Assembly: GCA_041691815.1 (NCBI GenBank) | Contig: JBEPTZ010000013.1 | Coordinates: 1-55,473, forward strand | Origin: 70-18 sp041691815 | Lineage (GTDB): Bacteria; Pseudomonadota; Alphaproteobacteria; Acetobacterales; Acetobacteraceae | Direction of reading: 5' to 3' | DNA: 55,473 bases | Shown here: positions 26,604 to 35,354 of the stretch, piece after piece | Layout of the letters: every line of letters starts with the position of its first letter | Position numbering within the stretch: position 1 is the first letter of the stretch | The notes under the pieces: model-generated | What the model was told of the DNA's origin: nothing | What the model saw: the letters and a program-made list of their open reading frames with translations, nothing else | The model's database searches: none | Position numbers and translations under genes: made by a program

Positions 26604-27383
26604 ATGCCCCGCCTGGCCGCCAATCTTTCCATGATGTTCAACGAGGTGCCGTTCCTGGACCGCTTCGACGCCGCCGCCCGCGCCGGCTTCAAGGCGGTGG
26701 AGTTCCTGTTCCCCTACGAGTATCCGGCCGCCGAACTGAAGCGCCGGCTGGACGCCAACGGGCTGCAACTGGTGCTGTTCAACATGCCGCCCGGCGACTG
26801 GGCGGGCGGCGAGCGCGGGCTGGCCAGCCTGCCGGGCCGCCAGGCGGAATTCCGCACCAATGTCGGCCGCGCGCTGGAATACGCCACCGCATTGGGCTGC
26901 AAGCTGGTGCACAGCATGGCCGGCATACCGCCCGCCGGCACCCCGCCGGTGACCGCCGCCGCGGTGTTCGCGGCCAACATCGCCTGGGCCGCCGAGCGCG
27001 CCGAGGCCGCCGGCGTGCGGCTGGCACTGGAGCCGATCAACCATCGCGACATGCCCGGCTACCACCTCAACACCATGCAGCAGGGTGCCGACGTGATCGC
27101 GGCGATCGGCGTCGAGCGGGTCGGCCTGCAATTCGACCTCTACCACTGCCAGATCACCGAAGGCGACATCACCAAGCGGATCGAGAAGCTGCTGCCGGTG
27201 ATCGCCCATATGCAACTGGCCGACGTGCCGGATCGCCACGAGCCCGGCACCGGCGAAATCGGCTGGGACTACGTGCTGCCACGCATCGACGCACTGGGCT
27301 ACCAGGGCTGGATCGGCTGCGAATACCGCCCGGCCGGAGACACCGTGGCCGGGCTGGCATGGCGCAAGCGCTACAAAGTCTAA
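26604..27383 (+). CDS. hyi: hydroxypyruvate isomerase family protein
   Basis: 259 residues, xylose-isomerase-like TIM barrel. PRLAANLSMMFNEVPFLDRF at the start, LVLFNMPPGDWAGGERGLA, catalytic glutamates in LALEPINHRDMPGY and GCEYRPAG, and the metal-ligand region LQFDLYHCQ. Hydroxypyruvate isomerase interconverts hydroxypyruvate and tartronate semialdehyde; the close relative OtnI acts on 2-oxo-tetronate. The next gene encodes tartronate semialdehyde reductase, which supports the former. AGGAGG precedes ATG 26604. Confidence 0.9.
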   Translation: MPRLAANLSMMFNEVPFLDRFDAAARAGFKAVEFLFPYEYPAAELKRRLDANGLQLVLFNMPPGDWAGGERGLASLPGRQAEFRTNVGRALEYATALGCKLVHSMAGIPPAGTPPVTAAAVFAANIAWAAERAEAAGVRLALEPINHRDMPGYHLNTMQQGADVIAAIGVERVGLQFDLYHCQITEGDITKRIEKLLPVIAHMQLADVPDRHEPGTGEIGWDYVLPRIDALGYQGWIGCEYRPAGDTVAGLAWRKRYKV

Positions 27384-27530
27384 GCAAGCGGTTCTTTTTT
27401 GAAAAAAAGAACCAAAAAACTTTTTATCCGCCTTGCAACGCCGAGGCGCGGAGATTCCGGAGTCTCCAAAATGGATGAAAAGTTTTTTTGCTTCTTTTTG
27501 TTCACAAAAAGAAGACCTTCCTCTTCCTTC
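27384..27530 (+). repeat. dispersed intergenic hairpin element, copy B (complete)
   Basis: Modules in order: hairpin 1 (27390-27413), the string CAAAAAACTTTTTATCCGCC, a GGAGA...TCTCC dyad, GGATGAAAAGTTTTTTTG, then hairpin 2, CTTCTTTTTG-TTCA-CAAAAAGAAG (27491-27514), and a CCTTCCTCTTCC tail. About 135 nt align with copy C at 48627 with few differences. It fills nearly the whole gap between hyi and garR; hairpin 2 ends 30 nt before the garR ATG. Confidence 0.85.
27390..27413 (+). terminator. terminator-like hairpin after hyi (module 1 of the repeat)
   Basis: GGTTCTTTTTT / AAAAAAAGAACC, beginning 7 nt past the hyi stop codon. The stem is AT-rich apart from its base and no T run follows, so termination is plausible but not certain. 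The equivalent hairpin sits 8 nt after the rplS stop in copy C. Confidence 0.55.
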
Positions 27531-27544
27531 CAGGAGACAAACTC

Positions 27545-28423
27545 ATGAAAATCGGATTCATCGGTCTCGGCATCATGGGCGCTCCCATGGCCATGAACCT
27601 GCGTGCTGCCGGGCATCAGTTGATCGTGCCGGACCGTCGCAGTCTCTCGCAGGAGATGCGGGCCGCCGCCCAGGTGGTGTCCGATGCCGCCGCGGTGGCC
27701 GAGGCCGCCGAGACCATCATCCTGATGGTGCCCGACACTCCCGATGTCGAGGCGGTGCTGTTCGGCGCGCATGGCGTCGCCGAGGGGCTGTCGGAAGGCA
27801 AGCTGGTGATCGACATGTCCTCGATCAGCCCGATCGCCACCAAGGATTTCGCCGCCCGGATCAACAAGATGGGTTGCGATTATCTGGACGCCCCGGTGTC
27901 CGGCGGCGAGGTCGGCGCCAGGCAGGCCAGCCTGACCATCATGGTCGGCGGGCCGGATGCGGCGTTCGCCCGCGCCGAACCGCTGTTCCAGTTGATGGGC
28001 AAGAACATCACCCATGTCGGCTCGGAGAGCGGCGACGGCCAGACCTGCAAGGTGTGCAACCAGATCATCGTGGCGCTCAACATCCAGGCGGTGGCCGAGG
28101 CGCTGACCTTCGCGCGCAAGGCCGGCGCCGACCCGGCCAAGGTGCGCAAGGCGCTGATGGGCGGTTTCGCCTCCTCGCGCATCCTGGAGGTTCATGCCGA
28201 GCGGATGATCAACCGCACCTTCGCCCCCGGCTTCCGCATCAAGCTGCACCAGAAAGACCTCAACCTGGCGTTGAGCGCCGCCAGGGCGATGGACATGGCG
28301 CTGCCCAACACGGCAATCGCCCAGCAGATGTTCTCGGCGGTGGCGGCCCAGCCAGGCGGCGCGGACCAGGACCATTCGGCCCTGGTGCGGGCGATCGAGG
28401 CGATGGCCGCGGTCACCCCGTAA
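27545..28423 (+). CDS. garR: 2-hydroxy-3-oxopropionate (tartronate semialdehyde) reductase
   Basis: 292 residues of the 3-hydroxyisobutyrate dehydrogenase family. Dinucleotide motif IGFIGLGIMGAPMAMNL, substrate loop LDAPVSGGEVGARQ, catalytic Lys in GQTCKVCNQIIVALN, and FRIKLHQKDLNLAL in the C-terminal helical domain. It reduces tartronate semialdehyde to glycerate with NAD(P)H in glyoxylate/glycerate metabolism. Co-oriented with hydroxypyruvate isomerase but separated from it by the hairpin element, so expression may be uncoupled. CAGGAGAC precedes ATG 27545. Confidence 0.92.
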   Translation: MKIGFIGLGIMGAPMAMNLRAAGHQLIVPDRRSLSQEMRAAAQVVSDAAAVAEAAETIILMVPDTPDVEAVLFGAHGVAEGLSEGKLVIDMSSISPIATKDFAARINKMGCDYLDAPVSGGEVGARQASLTIMVGGPDAAFARAEPLFQLMGKNITHVGSESGDGQTCKVCNQIIVALNIQAVAEALTFARKAGADPAKVRKALMGGFASSRILEVHAERMINRTFAPGFRIKLHQKDLNLALSAARAMDMALPNTAIAQQMFSAVAAQPGGADQDHSALVRAIEAMAAVTP

Positions 28424-28523
28424 GCGCCGGCCGGCGCGACGTGCCTCTCACCAAGGCACGCCGCATCGCCATGGCAAGCACGATCAAAGTATCAATTTGT
28501 GTGAAATAGTCCCAAAATCTACG

Positions 28524-28552
28524 TTGAAATAACCCGCTCTTAACGCTATTCA
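28524..28552 (+). promoter_or_regulatory. sigma-70-like promoter upstream of the XRE regulator
   Basis: TTGAAA (28524-28529), 17-bp spacer, TATTCA (28547-28552), about 50 nt before the start codon at 28602. The surrounding 28485-28555 stretch is visibly AT-richer than the neighbouring coding DNA. Confidence 0.6.
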
Positions 28553-28601
28553 TGGAGCAAGTGCCAGATTCTGAGACGTTCGGGCGGCTGGCCGGCAGGG
28601 G

Positions 28602-29489
28602 ATGGACCGCATGCGTTTCACCGAAATCGGCCAGCAACTGCGTGCCTATCGCCTCGAATCGGGCCTGCGGGCAGAGGAAATCGCCGCCCGCCTCGGCGTC
28701 TCCCGGGCGGCGCTGTATCGCTACGAAAAAGGCGAGGTGATCAAGCTCGACACCATCAACCGGCTGGCCGAATTGCTGAAAATCTCACCGCTGTCGCTGC
28801 TGGGCATCGGCGTCGAATACTACAGCCGGCCGATCGGCTATCAGGAGCGGCTGCGCCAGATGGAGGAGACCGCCGACCAGATCCTCCAGGTCGACGGCCC
28901 GCTCTGCTACCTCACCACATCGGAAAACTACGACCGGGTGCTGGCCAACGCGTTCGACGAAGCCGCCGATGACGCGCCCGACCCGATGGCCGCCCGCGCC
29001 GCCGCCGAGCAGGTGCTGGGCATCCTGGCGGCGCGCAAACGGATGTATGCGATGCGCAAGCCGGGCATCATCGCCATCGTCGCGATGTCCCGCCTGCGCG
29101 CCCTGGTCACCGAGGGGATCGCCCGCGGCATCCCGCTTTCCGAGCGTGGCCGCCGGCTGTGCCGCGACGTGGCGCTGGCCGAGGTGGAGAACATCGCCAC
29201 CCTGATGGAGGCCGAGCCGATGGGGTTGCAATTCGGCCTGCTGCCGAGCGGCGAGCCAACCACCCGGTTCCAGATCCTGCGCGACCGCGACCGTGCCAGC
29301 CTGGCGATCAACGGCTATCAGGCCGACACCATGCCGGCCGCGGCCCCCGGCGTGGCGATGATCACCGCCGCCGACGAGGCGATCACCGCCCATCAGCGGG
29401 TGGCCGAAGCGATGTGGCGCGAGGCGGTCAAGGGCCCGGCCGCCGCCCGGCTGGTCCGCCAGGCGGCTGCCAGCATGGCGCCAGCCTGA
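28602..29489 (+). CDS. XRE family HTH transcriptional regulator with C-terminal sensor-like region
   Basis: 295 residues. HTH at about 10-65: IGQQLRAYRLESGLRAEEI, then AARLGVSRAALYRYEKGEV and LDTINRLAELLKISPLSLLG. The remaining 225 residues, mostly alpha-helical by pattern (YYSRPIGYQERLRQMEETAD, LGILAARKRMYAMRKPG), have no catalytic motif I recognise and could bind an effector. ATG 28602 or ATG 28611 are both possible; AGGGG is better spaced for 28611. Downstream of garR in the same direction but with its own promoter; may control neighbouring glycerate genes, which is conjecture. Confidence 0.85.
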   Translation: MDRMRFTEIGQQLRAYRLESGLRAEEIAARLGVSRAALYRYEKGEVIKLDTINRLAELLKISPLSLLGIGVEYYSRPIGYQERLRQMEETADQILQVDGPLCYLTTSENYDRVLANAFDEAADDAPDPMAARAAAEQVLGILAARKRMYAMRKPGIIAIVAMSRLRALVTEGIARGIPLSERGRRLCRDVALAEVENIATLMEAEPMGLQFGLLPSGEPTTRFQILRDRDRASLAINGYQADTMPAAAPGVAMITAADEAITAHQRVAEAMWREAVKGPAAARLVRQAAASMAPA

Positions 29490-29578
29490 CCGGGCGGCCG
29501 GTGATCACGCCGCCGGGCGGGGTGGGCAGGCGCCTCGCCGTGGCATAGTCTGCGCCGCCCACCACCAAGGCAGTGCGC

Positions 29579-30295
29579 ATGACCGAACGCCTCTATCTCG
29601 ACGCCTCGCAGGCGCAAACCACCGATGCCAGCGTGCTCGGCGCCGATGCAACCGGCATCGTGCTCGACCGCACCGTGTTCTACGCCCGCTCCGGCGGCCA
29701 GCCGGGCGATGTCGGCGTGATCACCTGGCCCGGTGGCACCTGCGCCATCGCCGACACCATCAAGGGCGACGGCGAAACCATCCTGCACATCCCCGCCGAG
29801 GGCGCAGCACTGCCGCCGGTCGGCGCCACCGTGCAAGCGGTGCTCGACTGGCCGGCCCGCCAGCGCCTGATGCGCATGCACTCGGCGCTGCATCTGCTGT
29901 GCGCCGTGCTGCCCGGCGTCGCTGTCACCGGCGGGCAGATCGGCGCCGAACGCTCGCGGCTGGACTTCAACATGCCGGACCCGCCGGACAAGCAGGCGAT
30001 CGAGACCGCGCTGAACGCACTGATCGCCGCCGACCACCCGATCAGCAGCGAATGGGTCGACGAATCGGTGCTCGACACCAATCCGGAGATGGTCCGCACC
30101 CTGTCGGTGAAGCCGCCGCGCGGCACTGGCCGGCTGCGGCTGGTGCGCATCGGCGCCGGCGATAAGCCGATCGACCTGCAACCCTGCGGCGGCACCCATG
30201 TCACCCACACCGGCGAAATCGGCGCGATGACGATCGCCAAGATCGAGAACAAGGGCAAGATGAACCGCCGCATCGTCCTCGTCCCTGCCAGCTAG
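29579..30295 (+). CDS. alanyl-tRNA editing protein (AlaX)
   Basis: 238 residues. The editing-domain zinc ligands are both present: HSALH (H-x3-H) near residue 104 and CGGTH (C-x3-H) near 201, with the upstream FYARSGGQPGD motif of the glycine-rich region. It hydrolyses mischarged Ser- or Gly-tRNA(Ala) in trans. ATG 29579 has AAGGCAG upstream; a GTG at 29573 is the alternative. First of three closely spaced genes with sseA and metC (9- and 5-bp gaps). Confidence 0.92.
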   Translation: MTERLYLDASQAQTTDASVLGADATGIVLDRTVFYARSGGQPGDVGVITWPGGTCAIADTIKGDGETILHIPAEGAALPPVGATVQAVLDWPARQRLMRMHSALHLLCAVLPGVAVTGGQIGAERSRLDFNMPDPPDKQAIETALNALIAADHPISSEWVDESVLDTNPEMVRTLSVKPPRGTGRLRLVRIGAGDKPIDLQPCGGTHVTHTGEIGAMTIAKIENKGKMNRRIVLVPAS

Positions 30296-30304
30296 GAGCC
30301 TCCC

Positions 30305-31144
30305 ATGCCGTCCCCCATCGTCAGCACCGCCTGGCTCGCCGAGCATCTGGGCGACCCCAAGCTCGTGATATTCGACACCACCAAATACCTGCCCAACGAG
30401 CCGAAGGACGGCCGCACCGAATTCCGCGCCGGCCATATTCCCGGCGCCCGCTTCTTCGACATCGACGACATCGCCGACCCCGATACCACGCTGCCGCATA
30501 TGGTGCCGACACCAGGCCGTTTTGCCGCAAAAATGGCCAGCCTGGGCGTCTCCAACGCCAGTTTTTGCGTGTTCTACGACCAAAAAGGCCTGTCCTCGGC
30601 CGCCCGCGGCTGGTGGATGATGGGCCTGTTCGGCCACGACGCCGCCGCGGTGCTGGATGGCGGATTGCCGAAATGGCGCGCCGAATCCCGCCCCACCGAA
30701 ACCGGCGAACCACCCGCCGCCGCACCAGCAGAATTCCGCCCGGACTGGCGGCCGACCCGGGTGCGCGGTATCGGCGATCTGCTGGCCAATCTCGCCGGCA
30801 AGGCCGAACTGGTGCTCGACGCCCGCGCCGCCGGCCGGTTCACCGCCGCCCAGCCGGAGCCGCGCGCCGGCATGCGTTCCGGCCATATCCCCGGCGCCGC
30901 CAACCTGCCCTATACCGAGTTGCTGGCGCCCGACCAGACGCTGCTGCCGCCGGCCCAACTGCGCGCCCGCCTCGCCGCCGCCGGGGTGGATGGCAGCCGC
31001 CCGGTGGTCACCAGCTGCGGCAGCGGCGTGACGGCGACCATCCTCACCCTCGCGATGACGTTGGCCGGCTTGCCGGCCGGCGCCGTCTATGACGGATCGT
31101 GGACTGAATGGGGCGGCCGCCCCGACACCCCTGTGGAGACCTGA
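30305..31144 (+). CDS. sseA: 3-mercaptopyruvate / thiosulfate sulfurtransferase
   Basis: 279 residues, tandem rhodanese domains. The inactive N-terminal domain runs to about 135 (EFRAGHIPGARFFDIDDIAD). The C-terminal domain carries the active loop CGSGVTA, the form typical of mercaptopyruvate sulfurtransferase, and SGHIPGAANLPYTELL; it ends DGSWTEWGGRPDTPVE. It transfers sulfane sulfur from 3-mercaptopyruvate to acceptors. Sits between alaX and metC, consistent with cysteine/methionine metabolism. Confidence 0.93.
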   Translation: MPSPIVSTAWLAEHLGDPKLVIFDTTKYLPNEPKDGRTEFRAGHIPGARFFDIDDIADPDTTLPHMVPTPGRFAAKMASLGVSNASFCVFYDQKGLSSAARGWWMMGLFGHDAAAVLDGGLPKWRAESRPTETGEPPAAAPAEFRPDWRPTRVRGIGDLLANLAGKAELVLDARAAGRFTAAQPEPRAGMRSGHIPGAANLPYTELLAPDQTLLPPAQLRARLAAAGVDGSRPVVTSCGSGVTATILTLAMTLAGLPAGAVYDGSWTEWGGRPDTPVET

Positions 31145-31149
31145 GCCAG

Positions 31150-32358
31150 ATGGCCGACGACATCACCCCACCCGGCAAGGCCGGCTTCTACACCCGCCTG
31201 TCGCATGCCGGGCGCGCCGGCACCAATGTGCGCGGCTTCGTCAATCCGCCGGTCTATCGCGGCTCCACCATGCTGTATCCGAAGATGGCGGACCGGGTGG
31301 CCGCAGCCGGTGAGCGGCTGGAGCAGAAGGCGCATTACGGCACCGGCGGCGGGCCGACCCATTGGCCGCTGGAGAACATCATTGCCGAGATCGAGGGCGG
31401 CACCCGCTGCCAGATCGTCTCCACCGGACTGGCGGCGGTGACGGTGCCGCTGCTGGCCTATCTGAAGGCCGGCGACCACATGCTGATGCCGGACAGCGCC
31501 TATGGCCCGACGCGCAATTTCTGCGACAATTTCCTCAACCGCTTCGGGGTCGCGACCACCTATTACGACCCCTGCATCACCGCCGAGGCGCTGGCGCCGA
31601 TGTTTCAGCCCAACACCACGGTGCTGTACACCGAGAGCCCCGGCAGCCACACCTTCGAGGTGCAGGATGTCCCGGCGCTGGCCGCCCTGGCCCACACCAA
31701 GGGCGCCAAGGTGCTGATGGATAACACCTGGGGCATCCACTACTTCCAGCCGTTCAAACACGGTGTCGATGTGTCGATCCAGGCGCTGACCAAATATGTC
31801 TGCGGCCACTCCGACGTGCTGCTCGGCAGCATCACGGTGAACTCCGCCGAGGACTGGGCGCGGGTGCGCGGCACCGCCAGCACGCTGGGGCAATATGCCA
31901 GCCCCGACGATTGCTGGCTGGCGCTGCGCGGCGTCCGCACCATGGGCGTCCGGCTGGACCGGCAGCAGGCTTCGGCGCTGGAAGTGGCGCGCTGGCTGGC
32001 CGCCCGTAACGAGGTGGCGCAGGTGCTGCACCCGGCCCTGCCCGGCGCCCCCGGCCACGCCATCTGGAAGCGCGATTTCACCGGCGCCTGCTCGCTGTTC
32101 GGCGTGGTGTTCAAGGCCGGCATCACTCAGAAGCAGGTGCACGCGATGGCCGACGCGCTGCAATTGTTCGGCAAGGGCGCGTCGTGGGGCGGCTTTGAGA
32201 GCCTGGCGCTGCCGACCAGCGGCTTCATCACCCGCACCGCGCGTTCCGGCGAATTCGGCGGCCAGATGATGCGGCTGCATATCGGCCTGGAAGACCCGGC
32301 CGACCTGATCGCCGATCTGGCCCAGGGGCTGGAGGTGCTGACGACGACCGCCGCGTAG
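31150..32358 (+). CDS. metC: cystathionine beta-lyase
   Basis: 402 residues, Cys/Met-metabolism PLP enzyme. Visible landmarks: YGTGGGPTHWPLENIIAEIE, the cofactor-binding LMDNTWG, Schiff-base Lys in IQALTKYVCGHSD, and the late SLALPTSGFITRTAR and MRLHIGLEDPADLI. This layout fits cystathionine beta-lyase (cystathionine to homocysteine, pyruvate and ammonia). ATG 31150 follows the sseA stop by 5 bp; the frame upstream overlaps sseA and is not used. Confidence 0.93.
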   Translation: MADDITPPGKAGFYTRLSHAGRAGTNVRGFVNPPVYRGSTMLYPKMADRVAAAGERLEQKAHYGTGGGPTHWPLENIIAEIEGGTRCQIVSTGLAAVTVPLLAYLKAGDHMLMPDSAYGPTRNFCDNFLNRFGVATTYYDPCITAEALAPMFQPNTTVLYTESPGSHTFEVQDVPALAALAHTKGAKVLMDNTWGIHYFQPFKHGVDVSIQALTKYVCGHSDVLLGSITVNSAEDWARVRGTASTLGQYASPDDCWLALRGVRTMGVRLDRQQASALEVARWLAARNEVAQVLHPALPGAPGHAIWKRDFTGACSLFGVVFKAGITQKQVHAMADALQLFGKGASWGGFESLALPTSGFITRTARSGEFGGQMMRLHIGLEDPADLIADLAQGLEVLTTTAA

Positions 32359-32367
32359 CCTGCCGCC

Positions 32368-32703
32368 TCACGGGTCGCGGCGCTGGCCTTCCAGCGTCGC
32401 GGCCAGGGTGGTTTGCAGGTCTGCCGGCACGGTGCGGCGCAGCGCGTCAAACAGATCGTGCATCCGCCGCCTGGTGTCATAGAGCTGGTCGAGCAGCGCC
32501 AGCACCACCGGCAGCGCGTGCTCGTCCACCTCCATCTCGTCGCGCAGTTCCAGGATCAGCCGGACCCGCGCGACGTCGATCTCCTGGAACATATAGCCGC
32601 CGGCCTGGGCGTCCGGCCGCACCCAGGCATTGCCGATCCAGCGCTCCAGGTCGTCGCGGCGCAGGCCGGGAATTCGGGTGATGACCATCTCGATGCTGAT
32701 CAT
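32368..32703 (-). CDS. cbpM: chaperone modulator CbpM
   Basis: 111 residues, helical: LRRDDLERWIGNAWVRPD, FQEIDVARVRLILELRDEM, LPVVLALLDQLYDTRRRM. This is the MerR-like fold of CbpM, which binds the J domain of CbpA and restrains its DnaK-stimulating and DNA-binding activity. Encoded directly after cbpA with an ATGA overlap, as in enterobacteria. Ends convergently 9 bp from metC. Confidence 0.9.
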   Translation of the reverse strand: MISIEMVITRIPGLRRDDLERWIGNAWVRPDAQAGGYMFQEIDVARVRLILELRDEMEVDEHALPVVLALLDQLYDTRRRMHDLFDALRRTVPADLQTTLAATLEGQRRDP

Positions 32704-33632
32704 GGGCCCTCCTCCATTGCAGCGCGGGGATCGCTGTCGTGTTCCGGCTTCCAGTCGCGCAGGAAGGCTTCCAGTGCGGCATCGGGGCGGCCGATCACCA
32801 CCCGCAGCTTGGCCCGCAGATCGCCGGCCGGCAGCGTGCCATGGGCCGGCACGCCGCGACCGCGCAGCCGCAACTCGGTGCCGGTGTCGGAATGCGGCGG
32901 GACGCGCATCCGCACCACGCCGCCGGGGGTGGGGATCTCCACCGGCCCGCCCAACACCGCCTCGCTCAGCCGCACCGGCAATTCGAGACTGATATTCTGG
33001 CCGTCACGGACGAACAGCGGATGCGCGGCGACGCGGATTTCGATCAGCGCATCGCCGGCCGGCCCGCCATGCCGCCCCGGCCCGCCCTGGCCGCGCAGCC
33101 GCAGCACCTGGCCGTCGGTGGTGCCGACCGGGATCTTCACATCCAGCGTGCGGCCATCCGGCAGGGTGAGCCGCCGCACCGCGCCGTTCACCGCGTCGAG
33201 AAACGCCGCGGTCAGCACATAGCGCTCGTCGTGGCCACGCCGGGGCCGGGTGTCGCCACGGGCCTCGTCGGTGAACATCGAGCCGAACATGTCGTCGATA
33301 TCCGCCTGGCTCCAGCTTTCCGGCTGCGCCCCGTGCGCGCCGTAGCGGCGGCCGCCCGCCGCCTCGGCATGCTCGCGATAGGAATGCCGCGGCGGTGCCT
33401 CCTGGCCGGAAGCATCGATCTCGCCACGGTCGAAGCGGCCGCGCTTCTCGGGGTCGGACAGCAGTTCGTTGGCCGCCGAGACCAGCTTGAACCGGGCCTC
33501 GGCGGCCTTGCTGCCGGGGTTGAGGTCGGGATGGTGCTGCTTGGCCAGCTTGCGATAGGCACTGCGAATCTGCGCCTGGCTCGCGTCGCGCGCGACTCCC
33601 AGGGTCTGGTAAGGATCTTCCGGTTTTGCCAT
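32700..33632 (-). CDS. cbpA: DnaJ-class co-chaperone CbpA
   Basis: 310 residues. J domain at about 5-70 (YQTLGVARDASQAQIRSAY...AKQHHPDLNPG with HPD), a Gly/Arg-rich linker without a DnaJ zinc finger, then two C-terminal beta-barrel substrate domains (VLRLRGQGGPGRHGGPAGDA and LRLRGRGVP). This is a class B J protein. ATG 33632 matches the usual start; a 10-residue upstream extension is unsupported. Coupled to cbpM by ATGA. Divergent from the dehydrogenase gene at 33763. Confidence 0.94.
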   Translation of the reverse strand: MAKPEDPYQTLGVARDASQAQIRSAYRKLAKQHHPDLNPGSKAAEARFKLVSAANELLSDPEKRGRFDRGEIDASGQEAPPRHSYREHAEAAGGRRYGAHGAQPESWSQADIDDMFGSMFTDEARGDTRPRRGHDERYVLTAAFLDAVNGAVRRLTLPDGRTLDVKIPVGTTDGQVLRLRGQGGPGRHGGPAGDALIEIRVAAHPLFVRDGQNISLELPVRLSEAVLGGPVEIPTPGGVVRMRVPPHSDTGTELRLRGRGVPAHGTLPAGDLRAKLRVVIGRPDAALEAFLRDWKPEHDSDPRAAMEEGP

Positions 33633-33762
33633 CGCCGGAAAATGGCCCCGTCCGCCCGGCATTGCAACGGCTTGCCGATTGCAGCGGTCGCGGATGTGGT
33701 CTTCGCTTGACGCGACGGGTCCGCTCAGGAACGGTTGGATACGTGTGGAAAAGGAAATGCCG

Positions 33763-34731
33763 ATGTTTCCGGCCAGAGACCAGCTGAAAATCTGCTTCGC
33801 CCATATCGCCTATCAGTTCGAGGCGCAGTTCGCCGCCCGGCAGACCGGCATCGCCGCCTTCCAGGTGGCGACCCGCGAGGCGTTGGAGGCGCGGATCGGG
33901 GAGGCCGATGTGCTGGTGATCTCCGGCTTCTGGAACAACGCGCTGCTGCCGCAGGCCGGCAAGCTGAAATTCATCCAGTCGATCAGCGCCGGGGTGGACC
34001 AGTACGGCAAGGCCGAACTGGCCGCCGCCGGGGTGCGGCTGGCCAGCGCCCAGGGCGCCAACGCGCGGGCGGTGGCCGAGCATGCGCTGTCGCTGATCCT
34101 GGCGCTGGCGCGGCGGCTGCCGGAGGCGCGTGACAACCAGGCGCGGCATGTCTGGCGCGGCATGATCGGCGACCTGACCAAACGCGAGGACGAGTTGGGC
34201 GGCAAGACCCTGCTGGTGGTCGGGCTGGGGCGGATCGGCGCCAGGCTGGCGACGCTGGGCCGGGCGCTCGACATGCATGTGATCGGCGTCAAGCGCGACC
34301 CGTCGCACGGCGGCGATGCGGCCGACGAGGTGGTCGGCCTGGATGGGCTGGCCGCCGCCCTGCCGCGCGCCGACTACGTGGCGCTGACCTGCCCGCTGAC
34401 GCCGGAGACCACCGGGCTGATCGACGCGGCCGCACTCGGCCGGATGAAGCCCTCGGCCTTCCTGGTCAATTGCGCCCGCGGCAAGGTGGTCGACGAGGCG
34501 GCGCTGACCGACGCGCTGCGCCGCCGCCTGATCGCCGGCGCCGGCATCGATGTCACGGTGGAGGAGCCGCTGGCCGAGACCTCGGCGCTGTGGGGCATGG
34601 AGAATGCGCTGATCACCCCGCATACCGGCGGCGAGACGCGCAGCTACGAGACCAACATCATCGACCTGATGATGGAGAATCTGGAGCGGCTGTGGCGCGG
34701 CGAGACGGCGCTGAAGAACCAGGTGGTGTGA
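33763..34731 (+). CDS. D-2-hydroxyacid dehydrogenase (NAD-binding)
   Basis: 322 residues. NAD motif LVVGLGRIGARLATLGRAL near residue 148, catalytic Arg in NCARGKVVDEAAL, Glu in VTVEEPL and His in LITPHTGGE. N-terminal substrate domain contains ISAGVDQYGKAEL. Acts on 2-hydroxy acids; substrate unresolved. ATG 33763 is chosen because AAGGA stands 7 nt upstream; an ATG at 33757 is too close to that site. The stop overlaps the next gene start by GTGA. Confidence 0.9.
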   Translation: MFPARDQLKICFAHIAYQFEAQFAARQTGIAAFQVATREALEARIGEADVLVISGFWNNALLPQAGKLKFIQSISAGVDQYGKAELAAAGVRLASAQGANARAVAEHALSLILALARRLPEARDNQARHVWRGMIGDLTKREDELGGKTLLVVGLGRIGARLATLGRALDMHVIGVKRDPSHGGDAADEVVGLDGLAAALPRADYVALTCPLTPETTGLIDAAALGRMKPSAFLVNCARGKVVDEAALTDALRRRLIAGAGIDVTVEEPLAETSALWGMENALITPHTGGETRSYETNIIDLMMENLERLWRGETALKNQVV

Positions 34732-35354
34732 CCCAGGGTGAGAGCGGGCTGCGCGCCGCCCTCGGCACCCCGCGGCCAGCGGGCGTCGAGATCGCGCGGC
34801 TGGTGCCGCCGGAGGCCAGTTGCGCGGTGCTGAACTGGCCGCAGCCGGCGGATGATGACGAGGAACCGGTGCCGACACCGATCGTGGCGGCGCTGTGTGC
34901 GGCGTTGAACGCGGCGGCGGCGGGCGGCGGGCTGGCGTTCCGCTGGCACGACCAGCAGCCGCTGCCGGCCGGCGCGCCGACCTATCACCCGGCGCCGCGC
35001 CGGTCGCTGGCCGACCGGCTGCTCGGCTGGGCGTGGCCGAACCGCGCCACACGCTTTGGGGTGATCGTCACCGGCGATGCCGCGCTGGCGCCGGCGCTGT
35101 TCGCCTGGGTCGGCTGGGATTTCGGCGCCCAGATGGTGCTGGTGCATGGCGCCGAACCAGGCGACGCCGCCCGGGCAGTGGCGGCATTGCAGCGCGGCCA
35201 GGACTGGCGCCGCACGCCGCTGCCGCAGGGCACAAGGCTGCTGTTCGGCGGCGGCCATGACGGCGCGTTCGGGCTGGTGGCGGCACCCGATGCGGCGGCG
35301 CTGCAACGGTTTTGCGCCGCCGCCGGCGCGGCGATCGACGGAGAGGCAGCATGA
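34728..35354 (+). CDS. hypothetical protein, translationally coupled to the dehydrogenase
   Basis: 208 residues from GTG 34728, whose GTGA overlaps the dehydrogenase stop; next gene starts inside its own stop (ATGA), so three genes are coupled. Soluble, Ala-rich alpha/beta protein with stretches RFGVIVTGDAALAPALFAWV, FGAQMVLVHGAEPGDAA and TRLLFGGGHDGAFGLV; no signal peptide or membrane helix. I do not recognise a family. An earlier start in the same frame would lie inside the dehydrogenase gene and is rejected. Confidence 0.65.
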   Translation: MTQGESGLRAALGTPRPAGVEIARLVPPEASCAVLNWPQPADDDEEPVPTPIVAALCAALNAAAAGGGLAFRWHDQQPLPAGAPTYHPAPRRSLADRLLGWAWPNRATRFGVIVTGDAALAPALFAWVGWDFGAQMVLVHGAEPGDAARAVAALQRGQDWRRTPLPQGTRLLFGGGHDGAFGLVAAPDAAALQRFCAAAGAAIDGEAA

